Shown here: in pieces, positions 1-5,038 of the stretch
Position numbering within the stretch: position 1 is the first letter of the stretch
Layout: each line of letters starts with the position of its first letter
Origin: Fidelibacterota bacterium
GTDB lineage: Bacteria; Pseudomonadota; Alphaproteobacteria; Rhodospirillales; Rhodospirillaceae
Reading direction: 5' to 3'
Length of the DNA: 6,349 bases
Assembly (NCBI GenBank): GCA_947473445.1
Contig: CANJEU010000135.1
Coordinates: forward strand, 1-6,349
Made by a program: the position numbers and the translations under genes
The notes under the pieces: model-generated
The model's input: the letters and a program-made list of their open reading frames with translations, nothing else
Databases searched by the model: none
Told to the model about the DNA's origin: nothing

Positions 1-236
1 CGCCGCATCCTTCCCTGAAGGTCGAGACCGCCAGCGACGGCATCTGGACGATCGATCTCGCCAATCCCAACCAGACCGCCCGCTCGGGTTTCGCCGAAGG
101 CTCGGCCCGCCCGGGGAATAAGGTGGTGATCCTTGGCAATCGGTCGGCCAAGAAGGATCAGAAACTGATGAAGGCCGTAAAGCTCACCGTCGAGGGCAAG
201 GACTTCATTCTCTATCCCGAGCGCATGCCGAAGTAA
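1..236 (+). CDS. DUF6152-family small exported protein, 3' end only
   Basis: This is an open frame entering from the left edge (codons begin at base 3) and ending at TAA 234-236; 77 residues are visible. The visible part opens with Pro-His, then has a WTIDLANP segment (residues 15-22), an RSGF stretch (28-31), a GNRSAKKDQKLMKA segment (45-58) and ends DFILYPERMPK. This matches my recollection of the DUF6152 family, in which an NPH motif, a W-x-V/I strand, a G-x-R-S turn, MKA and a closing LYPxR recur. Known members are about 110-120 residues with a signal peptide followed by His-His, so roughly 40 N-terminal residues are probably missing. The function of the family is unknown to me. It lies 21 bases upstream of a DUF6644-like gene on the same strand, a pairing I recall from other proteobacteria, so the two are likely co-transcribed. 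Confidence 0.72.
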   Translation, partial: PHPSLKVETASDGIWTIDLANPNQTARSGFAEGSARPGNKVVILGNRSAKKDQKLMKAVKLTVEGKDFILYPERMPK

Positions 237-257
237 GCGGCGCGCGAAGTCGCCCTC

Positions 258-731
258 TTGGACCTCCTGCAGGCGCTGCAAGACAGCAGCTCTGCGAGCG
301 CCCTGCGCGGCGCGACCACGCTCTATCCGTTCTTGAACGCGGCCCACATTCTCTCGGTGGGGCTGATCGTGGGCGCGATCGGCACCTTGGACGTACGCGT
401 GCTTGGTCTGTTTAAAGGTTTCGCGCTGGGCCAGCTCGGCCCGCCCCTATCGCGTGTCGCAGCCTTTGGCGTCCTCTCGGCTATTCTTACAGGCGTGGTG
501 ATTGTGAGCGTGCAGCCGGTCGCCTATGTGCAGAACCCCGCGTTCCTGCTGAAACTCGCGTTCGCTGGACTTGCGGTACTTAACGCGGTGGCGCTGCAAA
601 GCCGCCTGGCCTGGCACGATGCGCTCGAGGGCGGCGAAGCGGACCTGAGCGTGAAGGCACAAGCCGCGGCCTCGCTCAGCCTGTGGGTCATGGCCGTCAT
701 CGCCGGGCGATGGATCGCCTTCGTCGAGTAA
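258..731 (+). CDS. DUF6644-like four-helix inner-membrane protein
   Basis: The protein is 157 residues with four predicted membrane segments at about 22-44, 66-88, 95-113 and 135-154. Family-like signatures are LYPFLNAAHIL with His30 in the first helix, LDVRVLGL after it (44-51), and NPAFLLKLAF...LNA (93-110). I recall these as typical of DUF6644, whose biochemical role is not established. The start is taken as TTG 258-260. Upstream codons back to the preceding gene's stop hold no ATG or GTG, and the next candidate, GTG 357-359, would cut through the first helix. The Shine-Dalgarno is weak (GAAG 246-249 at best). The gene is 21 bases after the DUF6152-like stop and in the same reading frame, so translational coupling is plausible. 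A membrane His30 could hint at cofactor or metal binding, but that is speculation. Confidence 0.78.
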   Translation: MDLLQALQDSSSASALRGATTLYPFLNAAHILSVGLIVGAIGTLDVRVLGLFKGFALGQLGPPLSRVAAFGVLSAILTGVVIVSVQPVAYVQNPAFLLKLAFAGLAVLNAVALQSRLAWHDALEGGEADLSVKAQAAASLSLWVMAVIAGRWIAFVE

Positions 732-734
732 GGC

Positions 735-1046
735 TTACGCCGTTTCCGGACGCACGGGGTTAGTGGACTCGTCGCCGGCCACCGTCATCCATTCCCGCAC
801 ACGCCAGGATTTCACCAGCCCGTTGGTCACGTAAGGATCGGTGCGCGCGAAGTCCTCAACCACGGCCTTTTCCTGTGCCTTGAAGAACAAGACGGCCGTG
901 TCGGTCGGATCCGTCAGCGCGCCGCCCAGGATGAGTTCGCCGCGGGAGTGGGACGCCCACGCCTTCTCAAGATGAGCTTTGCGGTACTGCGCGCGCTTCT
1001 GAAGATAGTCGCTTGAGGTTTCGTAGAAGAGAAGGAAGTGCTTCAT
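735..1046 (-). CDS. YciI-like domain protein
   Basis: The protein is 103 residues, close to the usual 95-100 of the YciI/YCII family, small ferredoxin-like alpha/beta barrel proteins that dimerise. Visible family features are the N-terminal strand MKHFLLFYE, RKAHLEKAW with conserved His25, GELILGGALTDPTD with Asp46, a FFKAQEKAVVEDFARTDPYV segment, and the C-terminal strand VKSWRVREW. The His/Asp pair is the proposed active site of the family, but no substrate can be assigned. The start at 1046 is supported by GGAG (complement of 1054-1057) seven bases upstream and by loss of family similarity further upstream, although the frame stays open to about 1439. The ATG overlaps the TGA of the upstream monooxygenase-like gene (ATGA, 1043-1046). 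The stop faces the DUF6644-like stop with three bases between. Confidence 0.85.
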   Translation of the reverse strand: MKHFLLFYETSSDYLQKRAQYRKAHLEKAWASHSRGELILGGALTDPTDTAVLFFKAQEKAVVEDFARTDPYVTNGLVKSWRVREWMTVAGDESTNPVRPETA

Positions 1047-1369
1047 GGCGTTGCTCCAGCGCAAGGGTGACCGTGAACAACCTCGTAGTGGGTGACGAAA
1101 TCGTCGAAGGAGGAAAGTACCGCGCGCGCCTCGGGCTCGACCACGGCGCTCTCGAGCGAGTCGCCGGCGAAGGCGCGGATCGACTGAAGCGAGTCCCACA
1201 AGGTCACGGCCATGAACTCGGCATGATCGCCCGTATCGCGCCGGAGCAGATAGGCGCCGCGGTGACCCTCGAGTCTCGTGAGCTGGGTGAAGACATGCTG
1301 TGTAACAAAGCTGTGGTAGGCGGTGGCATTCGCCAGCAACGCTCGCCCTTTCCAAATGCGCGTAATCAT
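1043..1369 (-). CDS. Antibiotic-biosynthesis-monooxygenase-like (ABM) domain protein
   Basis: The protein is 108 residues. It begins MITRIWKGRA, followed by a helix with TAYHSFVTQHVF (16-27), then GHRGAYLLRR (35-44), EFMAVTLWDSLQSIRAFAG (51-69), EPEARAVLSSFDDFVTHYEVVHG (78-100). The pattern of strand, helix, GxRGxYLLRR, LWDS and a terminal HYEV strand is that of ABM-type dimeric alpha/beta barrel proteins, a superfamily including small cofactor-free monooxygenases and haem-degrading enzymes. Residue-level catalytic assignment is not possible; the conserved-looking His94 is the best candidate. The start is the ATG at 1367-1369; its Shine-Dalgarno is only weak (a GGAACGG-type purine stretch upstream). 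Its TGA overlaps the ATG of the downstream YciI-like gene, so the two are an operon with probable translational coupling. A physical or metabolic link between them is inference. Confidence 0.8.
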   Translation of the reverse strand: MITRIWKGRALLANATAYHSFVTQHVFTQLTRLEGHRGAYLLRRDTGDHAEFMAVTLWDSLQSIRAFAGDSLESAVVEPEARAVLSSFDDFVTHYEVVHGHPCAGATP

Positions 1370-1525
1370 AGCAGTACCCGTTCCGTTCCGCTGTTACCGT
1401 CAAAACACCTTGGCCGTGACACGAACTCATCACAATCACGACGTTACATTCTCCGAGTGCCGATGATCATCAGCTTTTCACGTTCGCTGAGGCTCACCGG
1501 TGCGCCACTTAAAGGAGATACTGCG
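1370..1525. promoter_or_regulatory. Divergent intergenic region, presumed promoters both ways
   Basis: About 156 bases separate the start of the ABM-like gene (leftward) from the start of the repeat-protein gene (rightward), so both promoters are expected here. I could not identify a convincing sigma70-type -35/-10 pair on either strand, nor an EcfG-type GGAAC/CGTT pair. A perfect 10-base palindrome GATGATCATC sits at 1462-1471 and could be an operator, but a site of that length is not rare by chance. A strong AGGAGA Shine-Dalgarno for the rightward gene is at 1513-1518. Confidence 0.4.
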
Positions 1526-1945
1526 ATGAAAAAGCTGACCATGTTTGCCGCTATCCTTGGAACCGTCGGTTCGCTCGCGATTGCTGATGCCAACGTTCAG
1601 CCTGCTGCGGCTCAGGATCGCTTCAGCTTTAGTTTCAGCACCGGCGACGTTGATTTGGCCTACCGCAATGGCTACACGGACCGTTATGGCCGCTTCCATT
1701 ACTGGGCGAGCCCGCGCGAACAGCGCGAGTACCGTCAGCGTTATGCCAGCCGCTATCGCGACATGGACCACGACGGCGTCCCCAACCGTTACGACCGGGA
1801 CCGCGATGGTGACGGCGTGCCGAACCGCTTTGACAATCGCCCGAACCGTCCGAACCGTCAGTTCGTCCAGACACGTCGCGACTGGGACGGGGATGGCGTG
1901 CCGAACCGTTTCGACGACTTCCCGCGCAACCCGTATCGCAACTAG
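1526..1945 (+). CDS. Small exported protein with thrombospondin-type-3-like calcium-binding repeats
   Basis: The protein is 139 residues. The start ATG has AGGAGA (1513-1518) seven bases upstream. Residues 1-30 look like a Sec signal peptide: MKK, a hydrophobic core MFAAILGTVGSLAIA, and a likely cleavage around Ala-Ala-Ala-Gln (27-30). The mature part begins with a FSFSFSTGDVDLAYRNGY segment, then an Arg/Tyr-rich helix-like stretch (64-78), then three copies of DxDxDGVPNRxD at 79-90, 92-103 and 119-130. Spacing of Asp and Asn matches thrombospondin type 3 and related calcium-binding loops. Copies 2 and 3 are separated by NRPNRPNRQFVQTRR. The expected role is a periplasmic or surface calcium-binding protein, possibly structural; no enzyme domain is seen. 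It appears monocistronic, with a strong terminator downstream. A function beyond calcium binding cannot be named. Confidence 0.85.
   Translation: MKKLTMFAAILGTVGSLAIADANVQPAAAQDRFSFSFSTGDVDLAYRNGYTDRYGRFHYWASPREQREYRQRYASRYRDMDHDGVPNRYDRDRDGDGVPNRFDNRPNRPNRQFVQTRRDWDGDGVPNRFDDFPRNPYRN
1760..1915 (+). repeat. Three in-frame 36-base repeats encoding DxDxDGVPNRxD
   Basis: Copies lie at 1760-1795, 1799-1834 and 1880-1915. The core GGCGTSCCSAACCG is kept nearly base for base in all three, with mostly synonymous differences, which suggests internal duplication or strong codon constraint. Copies 1 and 2 are spaced by one codon and copies 2 and 3 by 15 codons. The longer spacer carries its own small repeat, CCGAACCGT twice (1841-1849 and 1850-1858). 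Confidence 0.85.
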
Positions 1946-1968
1946 CACTTAGCCTAACGTTTGTTGAG

Positions 1969-2006
1969 AAAACCGGCGGCTGCCGTTCAGCCGCCGGTTT
2001 TTCTTT
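1969..2006 (+). terminator. Rho-independent terminator after the repeat-protein gene
   Basis: There is a 14-bp perfect stem (1969-1982 with 1988-2001), GC-rich in its lower two thirds, a five-base loop CCGTT, and a T-rich tail TTTTTCTTT. It sits 23 bases after the TAG of the calcium-binding-repeat gene. The left arm is preceded by AAAA, so the element could act weakly on the other strand too, but no minus-strand gene enters from the right here. Confidence 0.92.
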
Positions 2007-2161
2007 GCCTATTTTCCTTTGTTATCAATGTCTTGCCGGAGCTTGTGGCGGACGGCTCGCATTTTATTGCCCACGACGATGTGAAACTATGGCTTCGGTT
2101 GGGGCCTTTCACGACCACACCGCGCGCTGTAGAACTTGAGCGCGTTATGAATTTGTCCCTC

Positions 2162-2169
2162 GAGGAGGA
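2162..2169 (+). promoter_or_regulatory. Strong Shine-Dalgarno of the peroxiredoxin gene
   Basis: GAGGAGGA six bases before ATG 2176 is close to the ideal anti-16S complement and fixes this start. The preceding stretch 2007-2161 must contain the promoter. I see only a poor candidate (-10-like TATCAA at 2023-2028) and no recognisable operator. Confidence 0.85.
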
Positions 2170-2175
2170 AAGCCC

Positions 2176-2763
2176 ATGAAGAAACTGATTATCGGTGCGC
2201 TGCTCGCCACTGCGTTTGCGGTCCCGGCTTATGCCGCCCTGAAGAACGGCGATAAGGCGCCGGATTTCAAAGCGCGCGCTTCGCTCGCAGGCAAGGAATT
2301 CGATTTCTCGCTGGCCGACGCCCTCAAGAAGGGTCCGGTCGTCGTGTACTTCTACCCGGCCGCCTACACGCGTGGCTGCAATCTCGAAGCCCACACGTTC
2401 GCCGAGAGCAAAGAAAAGTTCGACGCCGTGAACACGACGATCATCGGCGTGTCGCAGGATAATATCGCGCGCCTGAACGAGTTTTCGGCCGATCCGGAAT
2501 ATTGCGCGGGCAAGTTCCCGGTCGCTTCGGACGCCAACGGCGAAATTTCGAAGTCCTTTAACCTGACCGTGCGCGAGCGCCGCGACGGTATGAAGGACAC
2601 CAAGGGCCGCGACATCACCAACTCGGGCACCACCGAGCGTACGACCTTCGTGATCACGCCCGATCACAAGATCGTCGCGACACTGTCGTCGGCGGACGAT
2701 GGCATCAGCCCGACCGATCATGTCGACAAGTCGCTGTCGGTCGTCGCCGCTTTGAAGAAGTAG
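2176..2763 (+). CDS. Sec-exported peroxiredoxin, PrxQ/BCP-like (AhpC/TSA superfamily)
   Basis: The protein is 195 residues. Residues 1-20 form a Sec signal peptide (KK, hydrophobic core, AYA cleavage site), so the enzyme should act in the periplasm reducing hydroperoxides. The thioredoxin-fold peroxiredoxin core follows: GDKAPDF (25-31), VVVYFYPAAYTRGC with the P-x3-T-x2-C peroxidatic motif (Pro61, Thr65, Cys68), IIGVSQD (89-95), FPVASDANGEISKSFNL (114-130) and the conserved Arg155 in RTTFVI. In classical BCP the resolving cysteine is five residues after the peroxidatic one; here that position is His73. The only other cysteine is Cys110, just before FPVASD, where some PrxQ enzymes (for example the Xylella type) place the resolving cysteine. 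Thus an atypical 2-Cys mechanism through Cys68-Cys110 is inferred. The start has a near-perfect Shine-Dalgarno and the gene ends at a terminator, so it is probably monocistronic. No dedicated reductant is encoded nearby. Confidence 0.9.
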   Translation: MKKLIIGALLATAFAVPAYAALKNGDKAPDFKARASLAGKEFDFSLADALKKGPVVVYFYPAAYTRGCNLEAHTFAESKEKFDAVNTTIIGVSQDNIARLNEFSADPEYCAGKFPVASDANGEISKSFNLTVRERRDGMKDTKGRDITNSGTTERTTFVITPDHKIVATLSSADDGISPTDHVDKSLSVVAALKK

Positions 2764-2791
2764 ATAAACGCCCTTAAGCGGGGGTGTGAAG

Positions 2792-2828
2792 AACGGCACG
2801 GGAGTCCTCTCCCGTGCCGTTTTTATTT
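2792..2828 (+). terminator. Rho-independent terminator of the peroxiredoxin gene, in the convergent gap
   Basis: A perfect 13-bp stem (2792-2804 with 2809-2821), loop TCCT and tail TTTTTATTT from 2820. The stop codon of the convergent glycosyltransferase gene (2823-2825 on the minus strand) lies inside the tail. Read leftward, the same hairpin lacks a good T-run (TTCTTC follows), so it should stop glycosyltransferase transcripts less efficiently. Confidence 0.92.
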
Positions 2829-3905
2829 GCCAATCAGCTGAGCCGCGCGGGCGAGGACGTCGTTCCCAGCGGCTGCGAAACGCGCCGCACTGAAGCGATC
2901 GTTGACGTGAAGATGGGCCGCTTCCCCCATGAGTTCGGCGCGGCCAGCGTCGCTCACGAGCATGACAATCGCGGCGGCAAGATCATCGACGGCCTCGACC
3001 GGAACGACGAAACCGGTGATGCCGTCACGCACAGTGAGCGGCATTTCGCCCATGTCCGACACGATTGCGGGCAAACCCGCCTGCATGGCTTCATGGGCCG
3101 ATATGCACAGGCCCTCGACGCGCGATGGCTGAACGTAAGCGTGCAGACCGGCTAGAAATTCTTTCGGCCGTTCCTGATAGCCGGCCAGAATAAAATTGGT
3201 GACCCCAAGTTCACGCGCGAGCGATTCGAGCGCGGGCCGCGCCGGGCCGTCACCACCGATTGTCACCGTGAAGCGTGAGACAAGGTCCGGCGCCTCCTGC
3301 TTGATCTTGGCAAGGGCATGCACCAGGACATCGTAACCCTTGTGCGCGTTGAGGCGGCCCAAGCTGCCGATGCGGAAGATCTCGCCTTCGCTCGCGCCGC
3401 GCGCCCGGGGCGCAGCCGGATCGGCCGCAAACAGCGGCCAGACCGAGACTTCATCGTCTTTCAGACCGAAGCGTGTGCGGGTCACACGCGCCACGCATTC
3501 GGAATCGGCGACCCAAAGATGGGTCAAACGCTTGGTAAGCCGGAGCGCGGCGATATTTCCGCGCTTGAGGAACACATTGTGCTGCCAGCTGACGACCGGC
3601 ACCTTGAGGCGTTTGCCCACCAGACGCCCAACAAGCGTGGCATGCGCGAGCGAGGTCCAGATGACGGTGGGTTGATAGGCTTCGAGCTTCTTGCGCAACC
3701 AGCCGAACGACTTCAGCACGCCGCCGTGGTGGACGTCGAACGGCAGGCCTACGCTTTCGAGAATAGGTTCCATCCGGCCATCGCGGCGCGCGAGGGCAAA
3801 CAGATGCACATCATGGCCGGCCTCACGCATGAAACCGGTGATCATGGGGATCGGCAGGCCGGCGCCGTATCCGTCGAGGGAATTGATGAGATAAGCGATG
3901 CGCAT
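2823..3905 (-). CDS. GT4-family glycosyltransferase (GT-B fold)
   Basis: The protein is 360 residues, the usual size for a single GT-B glycosyltransferase. The N-terminal acceptor domain begins MRIAYLINSLDGYGAG. The linker has VADSECVARVTRTRFGL (132-148), typical of the region before the donor domain. The donor domain begins IGSLGRLNAHKGYDVLV (179-194) with GRLNxxKG, then GGDGP (217-221), LAGYQERPKEFLAGLHAYVQPSRVEG (240-265) and the E-x7-E motif at Glu264/Glu272, which binds the nucleotide sugar in retaining GT4 enzymes. No signal peptide is seen, so it is cytoplasmic or membrane-peripheral. The donor sugar and acceptor cannot be told from sequence; cell-envelope glycan work is likely. It starts 42 bases after the hydrolase stop on the same strand, so co-transcription is possible. 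No Shine-Dalgarno is visible before the ATG, although similarity begins at once with this methionine. Confidence 0.9.
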   Translation of the reverse strand: MRIAYLINSLDGYGAGLPIPMITGFMREAGHDVHLFALARRDGRMEPILESVGLPFDVHHGGVLKSFGWLRKKLEAYQPTVIWTSLAHATLVGRLVGKRLKVPVVSWQHNVFLKRGNIAALRLTKRLTHLWVADSECVARVTRTRFGLKDDEVSVWPLFAADPAAPRARGASEGEIFRIGSLGRLNAHKGYDVLVHALAKIKQEAPDLVSRFTVTIGGDGPARPALESLARELGVTNFILAGYQERPKEFLAGLHAYVQPSRVEGLCISAHEAMQAGLPAIVSDMGEMPLTVRDGITGFVVPVEAVDDLAAAIVMLVSDAGRAELMGEAAHLHVNDRFSAARFAAAGNDVLARAAQLIGK

Positions 3906-3913
3906 GGGCGGAC

Positions 3914-3942
3914 GATATACGGGCGCGTCTGCGCGAGGGAAA
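3914..3942 (-). promoter_or_regulatory. Possible promoter giving a leaderless glycosyltransferase mRNA
   Basis: On the minus strand a -10-like TATATC (complement of 3914-3919) ends eight bases before the glycosyltransferase ATG. If used, transcription would begin at or within a base or two of the start codon, which would fit the missing Shine-Dalgarno. The -35 at the right distance (TTTCCC, complement of 3937-3942) is poor. Confidence 0.22.
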
Positions 3943-3947
3943 GGATT

Positions 3948-4877
3948 TTACGGCGATTCCGTATAGGCCGAACGGATGGCGCCCGCGAGGCGGTTCTTAT
4001 CGGGGAAACGCCCGGCCATGGCGGCGGTGATGGCGCTGACCGCGTCATCTTCCGAGCTTTTGGCTTTCTTCGCCGCCGCGGCGCGCTCCTGGATTTCGGT
4101 GAAATAACTTTTGTAGCCGGCAATCAGCTCGGGCCCGCCCGTTGGACCATGGCTAGGCACGATCGTGCGCGGACGGAGTTGGGCGAGACTATCGAGCGTC
4201 GATTGCCAGTGGGCGATGCTCGAGTATGGGCTCGCGAACGAGGGTTGCGGCTTCATGACGATATCCCCGCTGAACAGAACTTGCTCGGTCTCGACCCAGA
4301 TGCCGGTGTCGCCGCGCGTATGGTTGGGTCCGGCGGCGAAGATGTAGGCGCGCACGCCCCCGAGGTCGAGCATACGATCATTCTCGAAGCTGATATCGGC
4401 GGCGCGATAAGTGGCGCCCTTCAGGAGATCCGCCGCCGCGGGAGACCGGTCGGAGAAAATCTTGCACACTGAACAGCCGAACTCGGCGATGTCCTGTTCC
4501 TGCGTGCTCGCGCGCAGCAGCGTCGAGCCGTCAAGCATGCGGGGCCCGCGCGGAAAACCGTTCGCGCCCATGTCGTGTTCGGGATGGAAGTGCGTGGTGA
4601 CCAGATAGATGCGCAAGTTCGGCGCGAGCTTGCGGGCAACGGCCGCGACGATGGCGCCGTTCTTATCGCCCATGCCGGTGTCGATCACCAGAATCCCCGT
4701 CTGACCCACAACGAGGCCGACGTTAGGGACCATGGGACGGCTTTCGTCGGGGATGATCCAGACGCTCGGTGCGATCTGCTTAAGCTTTTCGGGAAGAATG
4801 AGGGGCGCGGCGTCCTGCGCCAGCGCAGGTGCGCCGGCGAGGAAAACGCCCAGAACCATCGCCAATAACGCGCGCAT
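3948..4877 (-). CDS. Exported metallo-beta-lactamase-fold hydrolase
   Basis: The protein is 309 residues. It carries a Sec signal peptide (MRALLAMVLGVFLAGAPALA, cleavage after residue 20), so it acts in the periplasm. The metallo-beta-lactamase fold is shown by VGLVVGQTGILVIDTGMG (53-70), metal motif HFHPEHD (96-102), GPNHTRGDTGI with His186, FSGDIV with Asp205 and PSHGP with His243. Together these supply the usual two-zinc ligand set His96, His98, His101, His186, Asp205 and His243. In the canonical HxHxDH motif the fifth position is Asp; here it is Glu100, followed by Asp102. Cys135 and Cys138 form a CxxC pair. A charged helical tail runs from about 254 to the end. The start is fixed by GAGGAGA (complement of 4883-4889) five bases upstream. 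The substrate is unknown; the fold covers beta-lactamases, lactonases, thioesterases and quinoprotein-associated hydrolases, and nothing here proves antibiotic resistance. Confidence 0.9.
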   Translation of the reverse strand: MRALLAMVLGVFLAGAPALAQDAAPLILPEKLKQIAPSVWIIPDESRPMVPNVGLVVGQTGILVIDTGMGDKNGAIVAAVARKLAPNLRIYLVTTHFHPEHDMGANGFPRGPRMLDGSTLLRASTQEQDIAEFGCSVCKIFSDRSPAAADLLKGATYRAADISFENDRMLDLGGVRAYIFAAGPNHTRGDTGIWVETEQVLFSGDIVMKPQPSFASPYSSIAHWQSTLDSLAQLRPRTIVPSHGPTGGPELIAGYKSYFTEIQERAAAAKKAKSSEDDAVSAITAAMAGRFPDKNRLAGAIRSAYTESP

Positions 4878-4889
4878 AGCTGTCTCCTC

Positions 4890-4986
4890 ACACTTCAGAG
4901 GGGCGATAGTGACGTCCCACTCGTGAAATGGGAAGCGGTTAGGTCGGTGCCGGGGTGGTGCGGCGCGCGGCGCGCCTTAGGCCATG
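4890..4986 (-). promoter_or_regulatory. Presumed promoter region of the exported hydrolase
   Basis: This gap follows the amidase terminator and precedes the hydrolase Shine-Dalgarno. It should hold a promoter, but no convincing -35/-10 pair is seen. An inverted repeat TCCCA-N9-TGGGA at 4915-4933 is the only operator-like element. The part at about 4961-4983 is very GC-rich with short GCGC runs. Confidence 0.3.
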
Positions 4987-5022
4987 AAAAAAAAGGAGCC
5001 GGCGCGTTCCCGCGCCGGCTCC
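4987..5022 (-). terminator. Rho-independent terminator of the amidase gene
   Basis: Read on the minus strand: a perfect 12-bp GC-rich stem (5011-5022 with 4995-5006), loop GGAA, then an uninterrupted run of eight T (complement of 4987-4994). It lies 16 bases past the amidase TAG. It separates the amidase from the hydrolase gene downstream, so the latter should have its own promoter within about 4890-4986. Confidence 0.95.
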
Positions 5023-5038
5023 CTTCGCTTCGTAACAG

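Noticed and set aside
1047..1439. Upstream in-frame extension of the YciI-like protein to 234 residues
   Set aside because: Family similarity starts at Met 1046, with GGAG seven bases upstream, and the extension overlaps the ABM-like gene in another frame.
1462..1471. Palindrome GATGATCATC between divergent genes as an operator
   Set aside because: A 10-base palindrome in 156 bases is not rare by chance and there is no second copy to support it.
1013..1525. Upstream in-frame extension of the calcium-repeat protein
   Set aside because: The strong AGGAGA plus signal peptide at 1526 fixes the true start; the extension is antisense to the ABM-like and YciI-like genes.
1961..2179. Plus-strand frame ending in an ATGA overlap with the peroxiredoxin start
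   Set aside because: Its start lies just upstream of the terminator hairpin and it reads through the stem; no Shine-Dalgarno and no domain. The overlap appears accidental.
1987..2799. Minus-strand open frame of 270 codons opposite the peroxiredoxin gene
   Set aside because: It runs through both terminators and is antisense to a well supported gene; its composition is that of a shadow frame.
3318..4472. Long plus-strand open frame of 384 codons across the glycosyltransferase and hydrolase genes
   Set aside because: It lies antisense to two genes with clear motifs, has no recognisable domain, and such shadow frames are common in GC-rich DNA.
3948..4877. Reading the metallo-beta-lactamase-fold protein as an antibiotic-resistance enzyme
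   Set aside because: The fold is shared by many hydrolases, and the motif variant and tail do not match a beta-lactamase class I can recognise.
4915..4933. Inverted repeat TCCCA-N9-TGGGA upstream of the hydrolase gene
   Set aside because: Arms are only five bases, with no second copy and no promoter to anchor it; not enough for an operator call.
4961..4983. GCGC-rich stretch and GCCTTAGGC palindrome next to the amidase terminator
   Set aside because: This is simple GC-rich sequence and the palindrome is short; no attachment-site or repeat partner is visible in the window.
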